Of a stretch of DNA of 64,000 nucleotides, positions 11,292-22,005 are shown one piece after another. The DNA comes from Ariolimax columbianus (Eukaryota > Mollusca > Gastropoda > Stylommatophora > Arionidae). Location: NCBI GenBank assembly GCA_036924085.1, contig JAVGWX010000004.1:14535454-14599453 (forward strand), written 5' to 3'. How positions within the stretch are numbered: position 1 is the first letter of the stretch; every line of letters begins with the position of its first letter. The notes beneath the pieces are model-generated. The model made no database searches. It was not told the origin of the DNA and worked only from the letters and a program-made list of their open reading frames with translations. Made by a program: the position numbers and the translations under genes.

Positions 11292-11632
11292 GTGCATGAC
11301 CTGCAGTGGTCAGCGACCCATAGCTGACTGCTAGCGTCAGGGCCAGCGAACCAGAGCTGACAAGATCCTTCTACAACTCCACGCGGTGATCCTGGATAAC
11401 AGGCTGCAGCAGAGCAGACTGGCTAAGAAGAAGGGATCAAAGAGGGAATGCTAACACAGAATTAAAAAAATTCTTGCTGAAGTCGGATGTGTTGGACCGA
11501 AAGGTGCAAATATCGCAGTCAAGCTGTAAATTACGACACAATGCATTCCGTTCTCTGGACTACATTCTGCTAATTAAGCCCTTTCAGGATCTGGTAGCGG
11601 GAGATTGAGAACAACGAAGCCAAGCCAAGCCA
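11292..11632 (+). mobile_element. SINE family B, full-length copy 2 with perfect TSD
   Basis: This is the best-bounded copy of the family. An exact 11 bp target-site duplication, AATATCTGTGA, lies at 11281-11291 and 11633-11643. The body runs from GTGCATGACCTGCAG to GAGATTGAGAACAACG and ends in a GCCAA repeat tail. The element interrupts a minus-strand stretch (11100-11860) that looks like decayed LINE sequence. Confidence 0.92.
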
Positions 11633-12076
11633 AATATCTGTGATATCCTTGAATAAGGCTTGGCATTGGATTTTTATTGTTTTCAATTTGTTCCCTTAGA
11701 GATGTTTATAATGTTCTTCCTTCCATTGCCCTTCCAGAAACTCAAAGAATTTTGTATCTACATTATATAGGTTCTGTACCTCACCTCCATGTATAATGGT
11801 TGCAATAACAATGATATTAATGATGTAAATCCTTGCTTTTACTTTTCTCATCTGTTGAAGCACGAGTTTCTTGTGAATTATGAAATATTATTATTTTAAA
11901 ACAGAAAGTCTTGATTAATTGTTAAGGTATCCAGAAAATGTAATTTGCTAAACACAGATCAACATTTTGGAGCAAAATTTTACACTGTGAGTGTTTGTGA
12001 GCCTTAAAATGTATTTCATATTAACACTCCCTATTTTACAACTTCTTAGGATGTAAATGATTTGCTAATTACTTAC

Positions 12077-12270
12077 CAACTTAATCTCAATGAAATCATC
12101 ATGAAGTGCAGAGATAATTTTGGTAAGAACACCGTTGTTTTCATCAGTCATCACACCCAGAACAATTTCATCAACTTCGCTATTATTTGTCTCCAGGGCT
12201 GGATAGCGGTAGACAAGCATACCATGCACATCTGGAATACCTTGTCTGTGAAAGTAATAGCCAAGGGGCT
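12077..12270 (-). CDS. Neurexin-like exon 15: LNS-E start
   Basis: The exon is 194 bp, phase 1 to phase 0. AG is at 12272-12271 (an AG two bases later is the alternative) and GTAAGT begins at 12076. It encodes PLGYYFHRQGIPDVHGMLVY, NNSEVDEIVLGVMTDENNGV and DDFIEIKL. It matches the start of neurexin LNS6, where a W/Y-x-x-P segment and a regular I/V-x-L-G/x-F strand are seen. The match is weaker than for exons 8 to 14. Confidence 0.88.
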
Positions 12271-12289
12271 CTGGAACAAATGACATTTA

Positions 12290-13200
12290 AATATTTGTAG
12301 ATTCAAGGTTTTCATTTTATTTTTATTGTTTTGTAAACAAAATAATGCAAAGACTTACTTACTTTCTGTGTCCAAGCACCATATCACATAGCGCTCAGCA
12401 ACTTGAATTGCCCTGTCATTCACCTTCAACATGTACTCTCGTCACATGTGTCCAAAAGGTTGGGACAAAGTGAGTAAGGTAAGTTATGTCCAGGGGCAGG
12501 TTCCTGCTGCAGCTCGATCCCTGGGTCCTGTATCATTTCATGCCATAATTAAATGCAACGACTTTCAGGGCTTGATTATATGGGCTTTGTTGATTTAAGG
12601 AAACTATGTCTGGATTCTTGTGATCTACTCCTGGTGTCCAAACATTGGGTGTCTAGGGTTGTTTGCCTGTTTCTCTTGTTCAATTTAAGCAGTCACGCTT
12701 CTTCTAATTATAGGTGGATCTATGCCAATCATAGGGTATATTTAAGCAGTGGGGGTGAGTTTTAGACATCCTGACACTATCCTTCCTGCCTTGTTTATTG
12801 CTATTTCAACAAGTTTTGCAAACTTTCTTCAGATTGGATAATGGAGGACATGAAAGAAGCCTCCATGAAGATTGTAAACACTTCAATCAGGCATCCTCTG
12901 GAAACGACTTAGTTGGCTAATTCTTTCAATACCAAATCACCAAAGCATCATAATCCAAAGAGAAAAATATTGAGTGAATTACTTTGAATTACAAGGTGAG
13001 CCATAACTTAAAAACAATAAACTAGAAATATAGAACAAATAGACAAAATACAATAGAAAAATAATTAAAGGAGAACAAAGAATCAACATATGATAACAAT
13101 GAAAAACAGAAAAAAAATAAGTACAGAAAAATTTTTAGAAAAAAATGCAATGTAACATTACACAAATCACTGACAGTATTTTCTAGTAAACTATATTGCT
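12290..13200. other. Intron between exons 14 and 15
   Basis: No coding or repeat feature could be identified. There are A-rich runs from about 13000 to 13150. Confidence 0.5.
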
Positions 13201-13202
13201 AC

Positions 13203-13328
13203 CTTCTTCACAAAATTGTCCTTCATAAGCAGTCCTAAAACAGTCACATGAGGTTGATCCGTCGCTCAGGTTATCTTGGCAAAGTCCTCCATTTTTACAG
13301 GTTGTTTTTCTGCACCTGCTTTTGACAC
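13203..13328 (-). CDS. Neurexin-like exon 14: second EGF domain
   Basis: The exon is 126 bp, phase 1 to phase 1, with AG at 13330-13329 and GT at 13202-13201. It encodes VKSRCRKTTCKNGGLCQDN, STSCDCFRTAYEGQFCEE, a six-cysteine EGF domain with the usual C-x-N-G-G-x-C core. It corresponds to neurexin EGF3 between LNS5 and LNS6. Its equal phases at both ends mean it could be skipped without a frameshift. Confidence 0.94.
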
Positions 13329-13929
13329 CTGAGAAAATATTTAAATAATGTAAATTCTTTAGTCCTTTCTATTGACAAATTGTTTGATTTGTATTTTATT
13401 TTTTTGTTCACCTTATTCCCTAAGCTGGCATGTATTGTACTGTGCGCTGTCCCTAATGGTCGAATACATCTGACTTCATCAAACATTTGATGGGCTTACT
13501 TCTCAAAAGGGTTTGACCTTGCTGTCTTCAGAATCAGAACCTACGGCAAGTTTGGGTTGCGAGTCATGTCACTAACCATTTATTCTCTTCTTTCCTCCCA
13601 CTACCTTATAAAATAAATATGTACATTAAATGTTTTGTTTGTGTTTGGACGAACAATCAATTTGATGAATACTTCAGAGGTGATACTGATAGCAATATTG
13701 TTGGAAGACGGTGAAGGATCTCGATAAATGCTCACGTTCAATTAATATAAAAGTCAATTCTCCAACCCATACAGTACAGGCTGAAAGCTGTATCTATGAG
13801 AAGGGAGGAGGGCACTCTCAAATCAGCAATGAGTCTAAACCAGCATAAGCCAATACTGCATTAGTTCCACCAAAACTACCAATATAATATTTCATCTCTC
13901 CTATATGAGAAAGGACATCACAAGTAAAG

Positions 13930-14165
13930 TTAGCATGATGATGATGTCAAGTTCCGTCTCCGCATTGAAGGTTGCCTGTTACAATAAATCTCCAACATCC
14001 TCTGTCTCTTGCCTTTATGGTACTCTCCAATAGACTTTTGTCAGTCCATCTCTGGATGTTGTCTTTCCACTTATAACATTGCCTTCCTATTGTCCGTCTA
14101 CCATCCACCTTTTCCCCCAGTATTGTTTTCAGCGTTGTCATTCTTTTTATATGTCCAAAATTTTT
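13930..14165 (-). mobile_element. EN-RT LINE C-terminal fragment
   Basis: The minus-strand frame reads MTTLKTILGEKVDGRRTIGR, CYKWKDNIQRWTDKSLLES and KARDRGCWRFIV, and then a TGA-type tail (the CATCATCATC run near 13935). This is the usual G-R-R-x-x-G-R ... W end of a LINE RT protein. Confidence 0.75.
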
Positions 14166-14469
14166 TATTTACCTAATTTGTATTTCCCTTATTTATTCTA
14201 AATAATAAGTTAGCATATTATATATATTTATAAAAATGGCCCAAAAGGGAATAAACTGCTCAAGCAACAAGAGCTAAGAGTTGCTCAAAGAACATTCAGC
14301 GTTGGTCAATTCTGACCAAAAAAAGAGCAGAAGTAAACAGGGTTCATTCTAGCAGTCCATTCCAAGAGCATGGGTACCAATGTTATTCAACATAATTACA
14401 AACATTGTTTCCTGGACTTTTTCATTTACATTAAAAGACATATTTTGGTTGTTTGAACCAGTAATCTCA

Positions 14470-15420
14470 GTTGAGCAGCCCTAGTTTACCTTCTCTACAA
14501 GCTGGGCGTACTCTTCATCGACATCTAGGTTCCTCAAGGCATTAAGCACTGCAATTATTTCCACTCTATCAAAGACCTTTTCATAGTTTACAAACACAAT
14601 GCATAGAGGCATACAGACTTCCTGTGCTCTCTCTATTAATAGGTTGATTGTGTGGAGACGGTCAGTGGTTAAGTAGCCTTCCTGAAACCTGCCTGTTCTC
14701 GCGGTTGGTTCTCGTCGAGTTGTCTTTCTAATCTGCAGGTAATGACATTTCTGAACAGTTTATAAATAGTTGATAGCAAGCAGATTGGGCAGTAATTCGC
14801 CAGAATATCTCTGGCACCTTTTTTGGGGGATCAAGATTATCTTGAAGCACTTCCACTTATATGGAATTTTTTTTGCATGAAGGCAGATGTTTAAAGTATG
14901 ACCAGTTGGCAGGCAAGTGTATTTTGGTCAATCTTAAGCATTTCTGCAGTGATTTCATTCAGACCAGATGATTTTCCTGACTTTAGTGACTATGAATCTA
15001 TATTTAGTAGCTTGTTGGTCACTTCTGTTTTTGATGCGAAGAGACCCATGTAGAACTTTGTGCATTCATCTTCAATTTACTCTTCATTTGTCAATGTTGT
15101 ACCATCTTCCTTCTTGACGGCTGTCATGAGGCTTTTATTTTGTTTTAGTGTTTTCCTGCATTTTTATGATACTACTTCTTGTCTCAGTGGCTCTTATTGA
15201 ACATTGTAAGCTATACTGCTCATTATCTTCTTTGAGCCTGTGTCTGATCTTCTTGTTTAGTTTGCAGAGGGTGCTCCTATCTAGCCCACCTCTGATCTTG
15301 AGCATTTTTCTAATTGCAAGAAGTTGCTGCGTATACACACTGATGCGGTTTCCTGCTGCTGGTTTTGGTATTTTAACAGCGGTGGTGCAGCTATTCAGAA
15401 TGTGCATCTATTATTCCAGC
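14470..15420 (-). mobile_element. RTE/EN-RT LINE fragment: linker and RT core
   Basis: The minus strand reads KIPKPAAGNRISVYTQQLLA and LCKLNKKIRHRLKEDNEQY (linker between endonuclease and RT). Lower down it gives ILANYCPICLLSTIYKLF and CIVFVNYEKVFDRVE. The last is the first catalytic RT motif (F-x-D-Y-x-K-A-F-D) with the first aspartate changed to N. Stops and frame changes break it. It may be the 5' part of the copy whose end lies at 13930. Confidence 0.8.
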
Positions 15421-15783
15421 AGGCAGGAAGGAGATCTTGCGGAATGTCAATTCTGGTTTTGAATAAAGTCCGCAAACTAGTGTTGTGGGCAACCGGGGGT
15501 GGGTGTGTGTGGTGGAGGAATAGCATTGGACTAGCATAAGTGGTTTCCCTGGTCTCTCACTCATAGTTTGAGCATAGCAGTTCTGTAGTTGACTATTTGG
15601 ACAGACTGGATGTTTGGTGCATACACCAAACATTAATCTTGGTTCTAAATCAAATATATTTCATATATAAACTAAGTTGATACTGTTTACTTCTTTGTTT
15701 GGCTTGACATGTCTGTTTACAGCAGCATTAAATTAAATAAAACATATTTTTATAATGGCAAAGTGGTTGAGCAGTTCACATAC

Positions 15784-15942
15784 CTTGACAGGTATTAAGA
15801 ATACCATTACTTTGACCAAACTTGTACAAGTCTGGGATGTCACTGCCAAAAGACAGAGAAGCTAAACATCCACGGTAGCCAGTCTTTGAGGACAGAAACT
15901 CTCTGACACACTGCTTTTGGAAAATAGTTTCTGGAAGTCCAC
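15784..15942 (-). CDS. Neurexin-like exon 13: LNS-D end
   Basis: The exon is 159 bp, phase 1 to phase 1, with AG at 15944-15943 and GTATGT from 15783. It encodes GLPETIFQKQCVREFLSSK and then TGYRGCLASLSFGSDIPDL, ending in LNTCQ. Neurexin LNS5 has GFQGCLASVDLNGRLPDL in the same place, so this is the clearest family match in the gene. The cysteine pair of the domain is kept. Confidence 0.95.
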
Positions 15943-15959
15943 CTATTGTAAATAAAATG

Positions 15960-17040
15960 TCAACAAAATTAACAAATGCATGTGTTTTAGGATGATGGTT
16001 TTCAATTAATTTAACCTGGGTCTTACTGTGTATGGTGAGGGCAAGCTGGGATTGAGAAGATACTAAAAGGAATTAAAGATTTTGCTTTAAGTTGTGGTAA
16101 TTTCTTTCACTAAATATTTAAGTTTTCATTTTTTGTTTTTTACTAGAGCTTATCACACAATTACTTGATATTTGGATAGTAGTGCATGGTCAGTTTGATG
16201 AAAAAAGAGTCAGTTAATTTATTTTGTTTCAGCATAAGCTTTGTATTATTCCTATTCTGAGTCAGTTACGAGAAATCAAATAATCTTATTCTGGTCTTAA
16301 CTATAACTAACATTTTTATAAACAACTGGAACATTTTGACTTCAAGACCTGTCTTCTGCTGCGTAGAAAACTGGATAAACACAAGAAGATACCAAAATAC
16401 AAATCAACAAAAACAGGGCTATATATCATAGTGACCAATATGTGAGAATGATATATCAAAGACTCTATAAAGATTAAAGGTCATATGTTTGGAAAAGTGC
16501 AGTTTTCTTTATTTGAGAAATAGGACAAATTGAGAAACTTTGAGGCTGTGAGTTGTAAACAAAGTATTTTTGCTAGTGACATCGATAATGACCAGTATTT
16601 TCTTGCATTCCAAGTGCAGACAAATACTGATCTCCATAATGGTTGTTTCTAATAAACATACTCTATTTCAGTCATAATGTTGGTAAATATAAAAGACAAA
16701 ACATGTTAATTTCACTCATTTAGTCACTCCTCTTTTACATTTCAGTGTGCAGAGATCAAATAGTACTTACAATCGAGTAATTCATGTGAAGACTAAGACT
16801 AAGGGTAGAAAGTTAGATGAATGGGCCATATCCTCAGACAGGAAGCTAACAATATAATCAGACATGCTTTGAACTGGAACATATAGGGCAAGAGAAAAGC
16901 AGCAAGTCCAGAGAACATCTAGCAAAGAGCCATAGCACAGAAATAGCTTTATTTGCAATCCTGGGGAACAATATTATTTTAGCACTTTATAAAAAAAGAC
17001 AAATGGGCAAATTTTCTGGAGCAGATGTTTAAACATTATT
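15960..17040. other. AT-rich intron between exons 12 and 13
   Basis: I see nothing identifiable here beyond A/T-rich sequence. Confidence 0.5.
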
Positions 17041-17048
17041 TAGCTTAC

Positions 17049-17250
17049 CTACATAGAGAGCCCTATGCAAGTTTAACTGATCGATTCCTGAGTAGGAGTA
17101 TGATGAATGAAGACCATCAACTGCCATGTTTAGTTGATCCTGCCCACTAATCTTCTGGTGTAAAATGGATACAAAGTGCCATTTGTCATCATTGTATTTT
17201 GGATTTTCTGGGGTAGACATATGCAGAGGAGGTTTTCCAGGAATGTCCAA
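17049..17250 (-). CDS. Neurexin-like exon 12: LNS-D middle
   Basis: The exon is 202 bp, phase 0 to phase 1, with AG at 17252-17251 and GTAAGC from 17048. It encodes LDIPGKPPLHMSTPENPKY, NDDKWHFVSILHQK, LNMAVDGLHSSYSY and LHRALYV. The W-H-F-V strand and the closing ALYV-G-G (completed by exon 13) are diagnostic for LNS. Neurexin LNS5 has NDNQWHNVMISRD and DLYIGGV there. Confidence 0.93.
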
Positions 17251-17779
17251 CTGAAAACAGATTAGATAAACATATTGTTGACATATAAATTAACTTGATT
17301 TATGCATAAAGTAAAAAACTGGTGCATGGTTATTGAGAATGATGTCTTTGTTAGTCAATATTCTGCATCATGATCCTTTCAATATAACAGTATGTAGCTT
17401 GACAAAATTCTGTCTTCAGTATTTGAGACTATTAATAGGGAGCAGCTGCAACATAAATACAAAGTGGGAAAATAGAAAACACAATTAATAATGTTAACTA
17501 AAGATCGATTGTTGACAGCAAAGATTTTGATAAGTATGATCAAATACAAACAGAAATAATTGTGCCTTCACATAATAAGCATTGTTTCTCCATTACTGTG
17601 ATTTAATAAAAAGTAAACAATATATTCTCATCATAATATAAGATCTTTTATTATTCTGAATAGCACAAGCTAGACAACATGTTACATTGACTATAACCAT
17701 ATATTTATTGTTCCGATAATATTTATTTTCTGCTAAAAACTGTTTCTCAACATCAAAATATTATATTTATTTTCAAACA

Positions 17780-18345
17780 AATCAAAACGTTTCAGCTCCC
17801 TGCAGTGCATAGGTCTTCAACAAACACACGCCAAGTCCTTCTGTCTTGTGCCAATATTTTAACCCAGTCCGTGTTTTTCCTGTGTTCTTTATGTTTATCA
17901 CAGCCTCTCTTTCCAATGTGTGTTTTGGTCTACTTCTACATCTCTTGTCCTGAAGATTCCAAAACAGACACTGTCTTGTTATGCTATCATTAATGTCTGT
18001 CCTATCTGGCACTACAACCTTCTCTTCACGTCAAATGCAACTGATATCTTTACGTTCCTTTCTAGGCATCCATTGATGAAAGCCTAAAAACCTTCCTCAT
18101 TGTCATTTTTATTGTTTCCCATGTTACAGAGCCATAAATAGCACAGATTCTACATTGGACCTGAAGATTTGTATTTTTGTGGTGGACTTAATTTCTTTAG
18201 ACTTTCATAAGTTACCCAGTGCACTGAAAGCCACTTTCACCTTTTGTATGCTCAATTTGACATTTTTATCTGTATGTCTCATTTACACATGCTACCAAGA
18301 TAAATGAATGATTCCATATCTTCTAGTAGTGTATTTACTGTAATT
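17780..18345 (-). mobile_element. EN-RT LINE C-terminal fragment
   Basis: Minus-strand frames give EDMESFIYLGS near 18320, then a chain of broken segments to DRTDINDSITRQCLFWNLQ, KHTLEREAVINIKNTGKTR and LGVCLLKTYALQG. The Y-L-G-S motif and the G-R-P/K ... W arrangement are those of a non-LTR RT thumb and end. Many stops show it is old. Confidence 0.72.
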
Positions 18346-18550
18346 ACTTCGAAACAAAATAATTTCTTTTTAAACAACTATAATTACAGAATTTATCACA
18401 TTGCTGAGGTTAACTTGAAGGATTTATGGAGCTGAAAATAAAGGCTGCTTGTCCCTGCAGTAACCATGCACTGTACAGGCAAAGTTTTTATGTTACTGAT
18501 AGAAACAAAAACATATGCCACACCAAGATTTAATTACTATTTAGTAAAAA

Positions 18551-18722
18551 AAACATCTTGTCAAAGACGGATGTGTCAGACCGAAAGGTGCAAATATCAC
18601 AGTCAAGCTGCAAACTAGCGACACAACGCATTCTGCTCTCCGGACTACATTTTGCTATTTGCAAAGCCCTGTTCATGGCTTGTTAGCGGGAGATTGAGAA
18701 CAAACGCAAAAGAAGAAGAAGA
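18551..18722 (+). mobile_element. SINE family B, 3' half
   Basis: The copy begins at GACGGATGTGTCAGACCGAA and runs to GAGATTGAGAACAAACGC with an AAG tail (18708-18722). It lies antisense to the gene. Its tail is about 24 bp from the donor site of exon 11. Confidence 0.88.
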
Positions 18723-18747
18723 AGTAAAAAACATGAGAATCTGTTAC

Positions 18748-19142
18748 CTTCAAATGAAGTCTGCCATCATATAGCTCCACAGCAAATAACTCCTTGCCGC
18801 TTCCTTCACTGAACAAAAGGACACCATTTGGATCATTGGTTTTAAACAGGAAGTAGATACTTAGACCTGATACTGAACCAAGTGAAGATAACTGTACATG
18901 AGCATCATTATTTGGAAATGTAACACTGTGAAACACCAGTGGCGGAATATTGGGCTCCTGGTGAAATATTCCAGTAATGTTGGAATCAGTTTGTTGGAAG
19001 ATGTCAACACCACCAAAGTTAAAATTCCTGATATATCCAGTGAAATAGTTAATTGAAGGCGGAAGCTGAAGTTCATCCTTTCTGTATCCACCAACAAAGA
19101 TATCATTGACATACAGATGGTATCCACCACCAGGAAGAGTAA
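18748..19142 (-). CDS. Neurexin-like exon 11: LNS-C end and LNS-D start
   Basis: This is the longest exon at 395 bp, phase 1 to phase 0, with AG at 19144-19143 and GTAACA from 18747. It encodes YHLYVNDIFVGGYRKDEL, INYFTGYIRNFNFGGVDIF, then LNS-D with VTFPNNDAHVQLSSL, YFLFKTNDPNGVLLFSEG and FAVELYDGRLHLK. As in neurexin LNS4, LNS-C has no cysteine in the FxGxI strand. The tail of an antisense SINE lies about 24 bp past the donor site. Confidence 0.94.
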
Positions 19143-19189
19143 CTGGTTTTTCAAAAATAAAATAAATTAATATCTTTTGTACTTTACAA

Positions 19190-19425
19190 TAATACTTATT
19201 TACAATAATGCATACAATGTTACATATTCAAAACAATGACACTACATTGAAAAATACACCTAATATATTTAAAAAATATAGCTGCTATATTTAAAATAAT
19301 GTTGGTATATTCAAAATGCTGTTTTTTTATATTGAAAATATTGCACGCACAATGAAAATGATGTCTTTATATTCAAAATTCTGTCTGTGCATTCAAAATG
19401 CTGTTAGTAATTGTGCTTTGAAAAA
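19190..19425. repeat. Degenerate 20-22 bp tandem array, left part
   Basis: About ten diverged units follow the pattern ATATTCAAAATGCTGTT or ATATTTAAAATAATG. The related array at 23370-23560 (ACATTTAAAACACAGTCACTGC) lies on the other side of a block of LINE sequence, as if one array had been split. Confidence 0.6.
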
Positions 19426-19429
19426 AAAA

Positions 19430-19800
19430 AGGTATGCAACGGTAACTAATGTAACTGGTATAACCAATCAGGGCAGAGAAATGTCTTCCACAGTGTGTGC
19501 AAGGAAAGTCAGGACTGTTTGCAGCATCGCATGGTGTGGCGTGTCTTCTAAAACGTTGAGTCTTTAGCCTATCAGCAATCAGTATCTCCTTTGTCTGTAT
19601 TTCATGCTTAATCCTGCCCCTCCACAAAACATGATCCATGGCGTCCTGTTCCCATGATTCCAAATCAATGCCTCCATCATTCATAACCCTCTTGCATACA
19701 TCCTTGTACCAAAGTACAAGTATATTTAGTATACTGCCACTTAATTTTAGAAATACAGCTACCGTTTTCACTTGCATTAGTAGCCAATGTTCTTAAGGAG
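19430..19800 (-). mobile_element. EN-RT LINE end with a decayed zinc finger
   Basis: The frame reads YKDVCKRVMNDGGIDLESWE, LWRGRIKHEIQTKEILI, RRHATPCDAANSPDF and PCTHCGRHFSALIG. It is the same kind of protein end as at 9621-10140. The finger keeps its two cysteines but has lost both histidines. The upstream RT is absent. Confidence 0.8.
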
Positions 19801-21057
19801 TAAAATATTAAAAAAGAAAACTATTCCAAATATTTCCATTTTTAACACAGCAACTATATTCAAACTCCCTTGAGGTCATTACCTTGAAGGGGTGAAGGAG
19901 CTTGCATGTCTCAATGACATCAGGAACTAAAACAACAGAAGCAAAAACATCCGGAAGGGTCACCCAGGCTGGATAGGACGTGGGACAACTCACCTAGAGT
20001 TTAGTAGGTCAGATTAGAGCCGACCACTCAAATCTATTAAAAAACAGTCGGTTACGGAAACATTGGCAACAAAACAATAGCAAACAAACTTGAGATAGGA
20101 AGGGCTTCAGGAAAAGAGTAGAATTATGCAATGGAATGAAAGACACAAGAAAGCTCCGTGGCTGACTTCCTCTCTAAATACCAAGCAGAAAACCAAAATA
20201 GCAACATGGAATGCTAAAATATAATATCAGGCAGGAAAAAAACAACACAGATAGCTGTAGAGATGAAGAATAATAACCTGGAAGTCCAAGGACTGTGTGA
20301 AACAAGATGGATACAATCGGAAAAGAAGAAACATATAACCTGGGAGATTATTATTTACTAAGGAAATGTCCATCATAAAAAAAGTGGGTGGCAATGGTGC
20401 TTTTTAGATAGGCACAGAGGGCACTCATAAAATGGGAGGCTATTAGCCATAGAATTATAAGTGCAAGCTTGAAGACCAAAAACAAAAACATTAATATTAA
20501 TATTCAGTGCTATGTCTTAACTAATGAGGCCAAAGGTGAGAAAAAACTAAAATTTAATAATGAGCTGCAAGAGGCCCTTGAAACACAGAAGAAAAGATCT
20601 CATAATACTGAAGGGGGACTTCAATGCTAAAGTGGGAGCAGACAACCTGGGCTATGAACAGATTATTGGAAGACAATAATGGGGCACATGAACAAAAATG
20701 GAGAAATGTTTGCAGAGATAGTGCACTAAACAAAATGAAAATTGGAGAAACCAGGTTTTCTCACAAGAATGTTCACAAGACCGTACGGAGATCAGACCAC
20801 ATATAAGAAAATTAGATTGGTCATATCAGTATTAGTCAAGCATTCAGAAATATGCTACAAGATGCAAGAGTAAAGCAGGGTGCAGTCTCAGCTTCAGACC
20901 ATCACATATTGCTGGGTATCTTGCAGTTCAAACTTAAAATGCACCAAGTAAAGAGAACAAGGAGAATGAGGTATAACAAAAACCGATTACAAAACCAGGA
21001 AAGGAAGACAGAACACATAGCATACAACTGAAAAATAGATACCAGGTGTTTCTAGAT

Positions 21058-21262
21058 ATAAGGAACTATTTTTTTTAGTCACAGAGTGTTGAATGCTTAA
21101 AATGCATTGCCACAAGAAGTAGTGGAGGCAGGGACAATGAATGCATTTAAGAATATATTAGATGTGCATAGCTTTTAGAGCAAGGACATATAAATGAAAC
21201 TGGTTGATTACAGACTCTGCAGAGTCTTCTAAAATAGTATAAAGATGTTGAGTTAAGTTAAT
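21058..21262 (+). mobile_element. CR1/Jockey-like LINE (family 1), 3' end
   Basis: The sequence TTTTTTTAGTCACAGAGTGTTGAATG onward follows the C-terminal codons and 3' UTR of family 1, with ACTCTGCAGAGTCTTCTAAA and a TTAAG-type tail. It is nested in the older LINE around it. Confidence 0.85.
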
Positions 21263-21919
21263 TTAAGTGCTACAAGAGTTAATTGAGGATGAGAAGATGG
21301 ACATCAATAGTATGTGGGAACAAGTTAAAGATATGTGGAATTAGACATGTGAAGAAACTGTACGATTCAAGAGAACCCAACACAAGGAATGGATTACAAC
21401 AGATATATTGCATAAAATAGAAGAAAGGAATAAGAAAAAGGCTAACTGCTGAACCTGAGTCCCCAAAGCAAAAGCACAGAAAATCTATGCTGCTACAGAC
21501 AAAGAAGTTAAGGCACATATAAATACAAATTAAAGACAATATATTGATACATTGGCACAGGAGGCAGAGAAAGCAGCAGAGAGCCAAAATATGAAAGATC
21601 TCTACTCATTGACTAAAGAACATAGCAAATTAATATAGATATATAAAGTCAGACAAACCAATTAAAAAACAGACAATGCAAAATATTGACATCGTTGGAG
21701 GAAAAAGCATTTCAAAGAAAGCCAAAACAGGCTTCTGCCGCAAAAAAAACAACAACAAAAAAAAAACAACAAACATTCTACTGGCAGAGGAGACCCTGGA
21801 TTTAGAATGCAACCGGCCAAGTAAGATAGAAATCCAAACATCCATATTTAAACTCAAGTAAGGGAAAGCAGAAGACCCAGGAAGAATAGCAGCAGAAGTT
21901 ATAATGGCATATATTGATC

Positions 21920-22005
21920 AGGCCCCACAGCCTCAGGATGACAGCTGCTTTGTTCGAACAAATATAAGTTGACGTCTGACAGCGTATGAAGAAGAAGAAG
22001 AAGAT
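21920..22005 (+). mobile_element. AAG-tailed repeat, 3' fragment
   Basis: Part of a dispersed element (GGATGACAGCTGCTTTGTTC ... GACGTCTGACAGCGTATG) ending in an AAG microsatellite. The inverse copy lies at 44316-44458, and related ends occur near 51150 and 58350. It is inserted in the degenerate LINE. Confidence 0.7.

Noticed and set aside
19808..19993. Minus-strand open frame beginning MSCPTSYPAWVTLPD
   Set aside because: It looks coding at first and lies on the gene's strand, but it falls between two well-joined exons and is antisense to the plus-strand LINE leader here.
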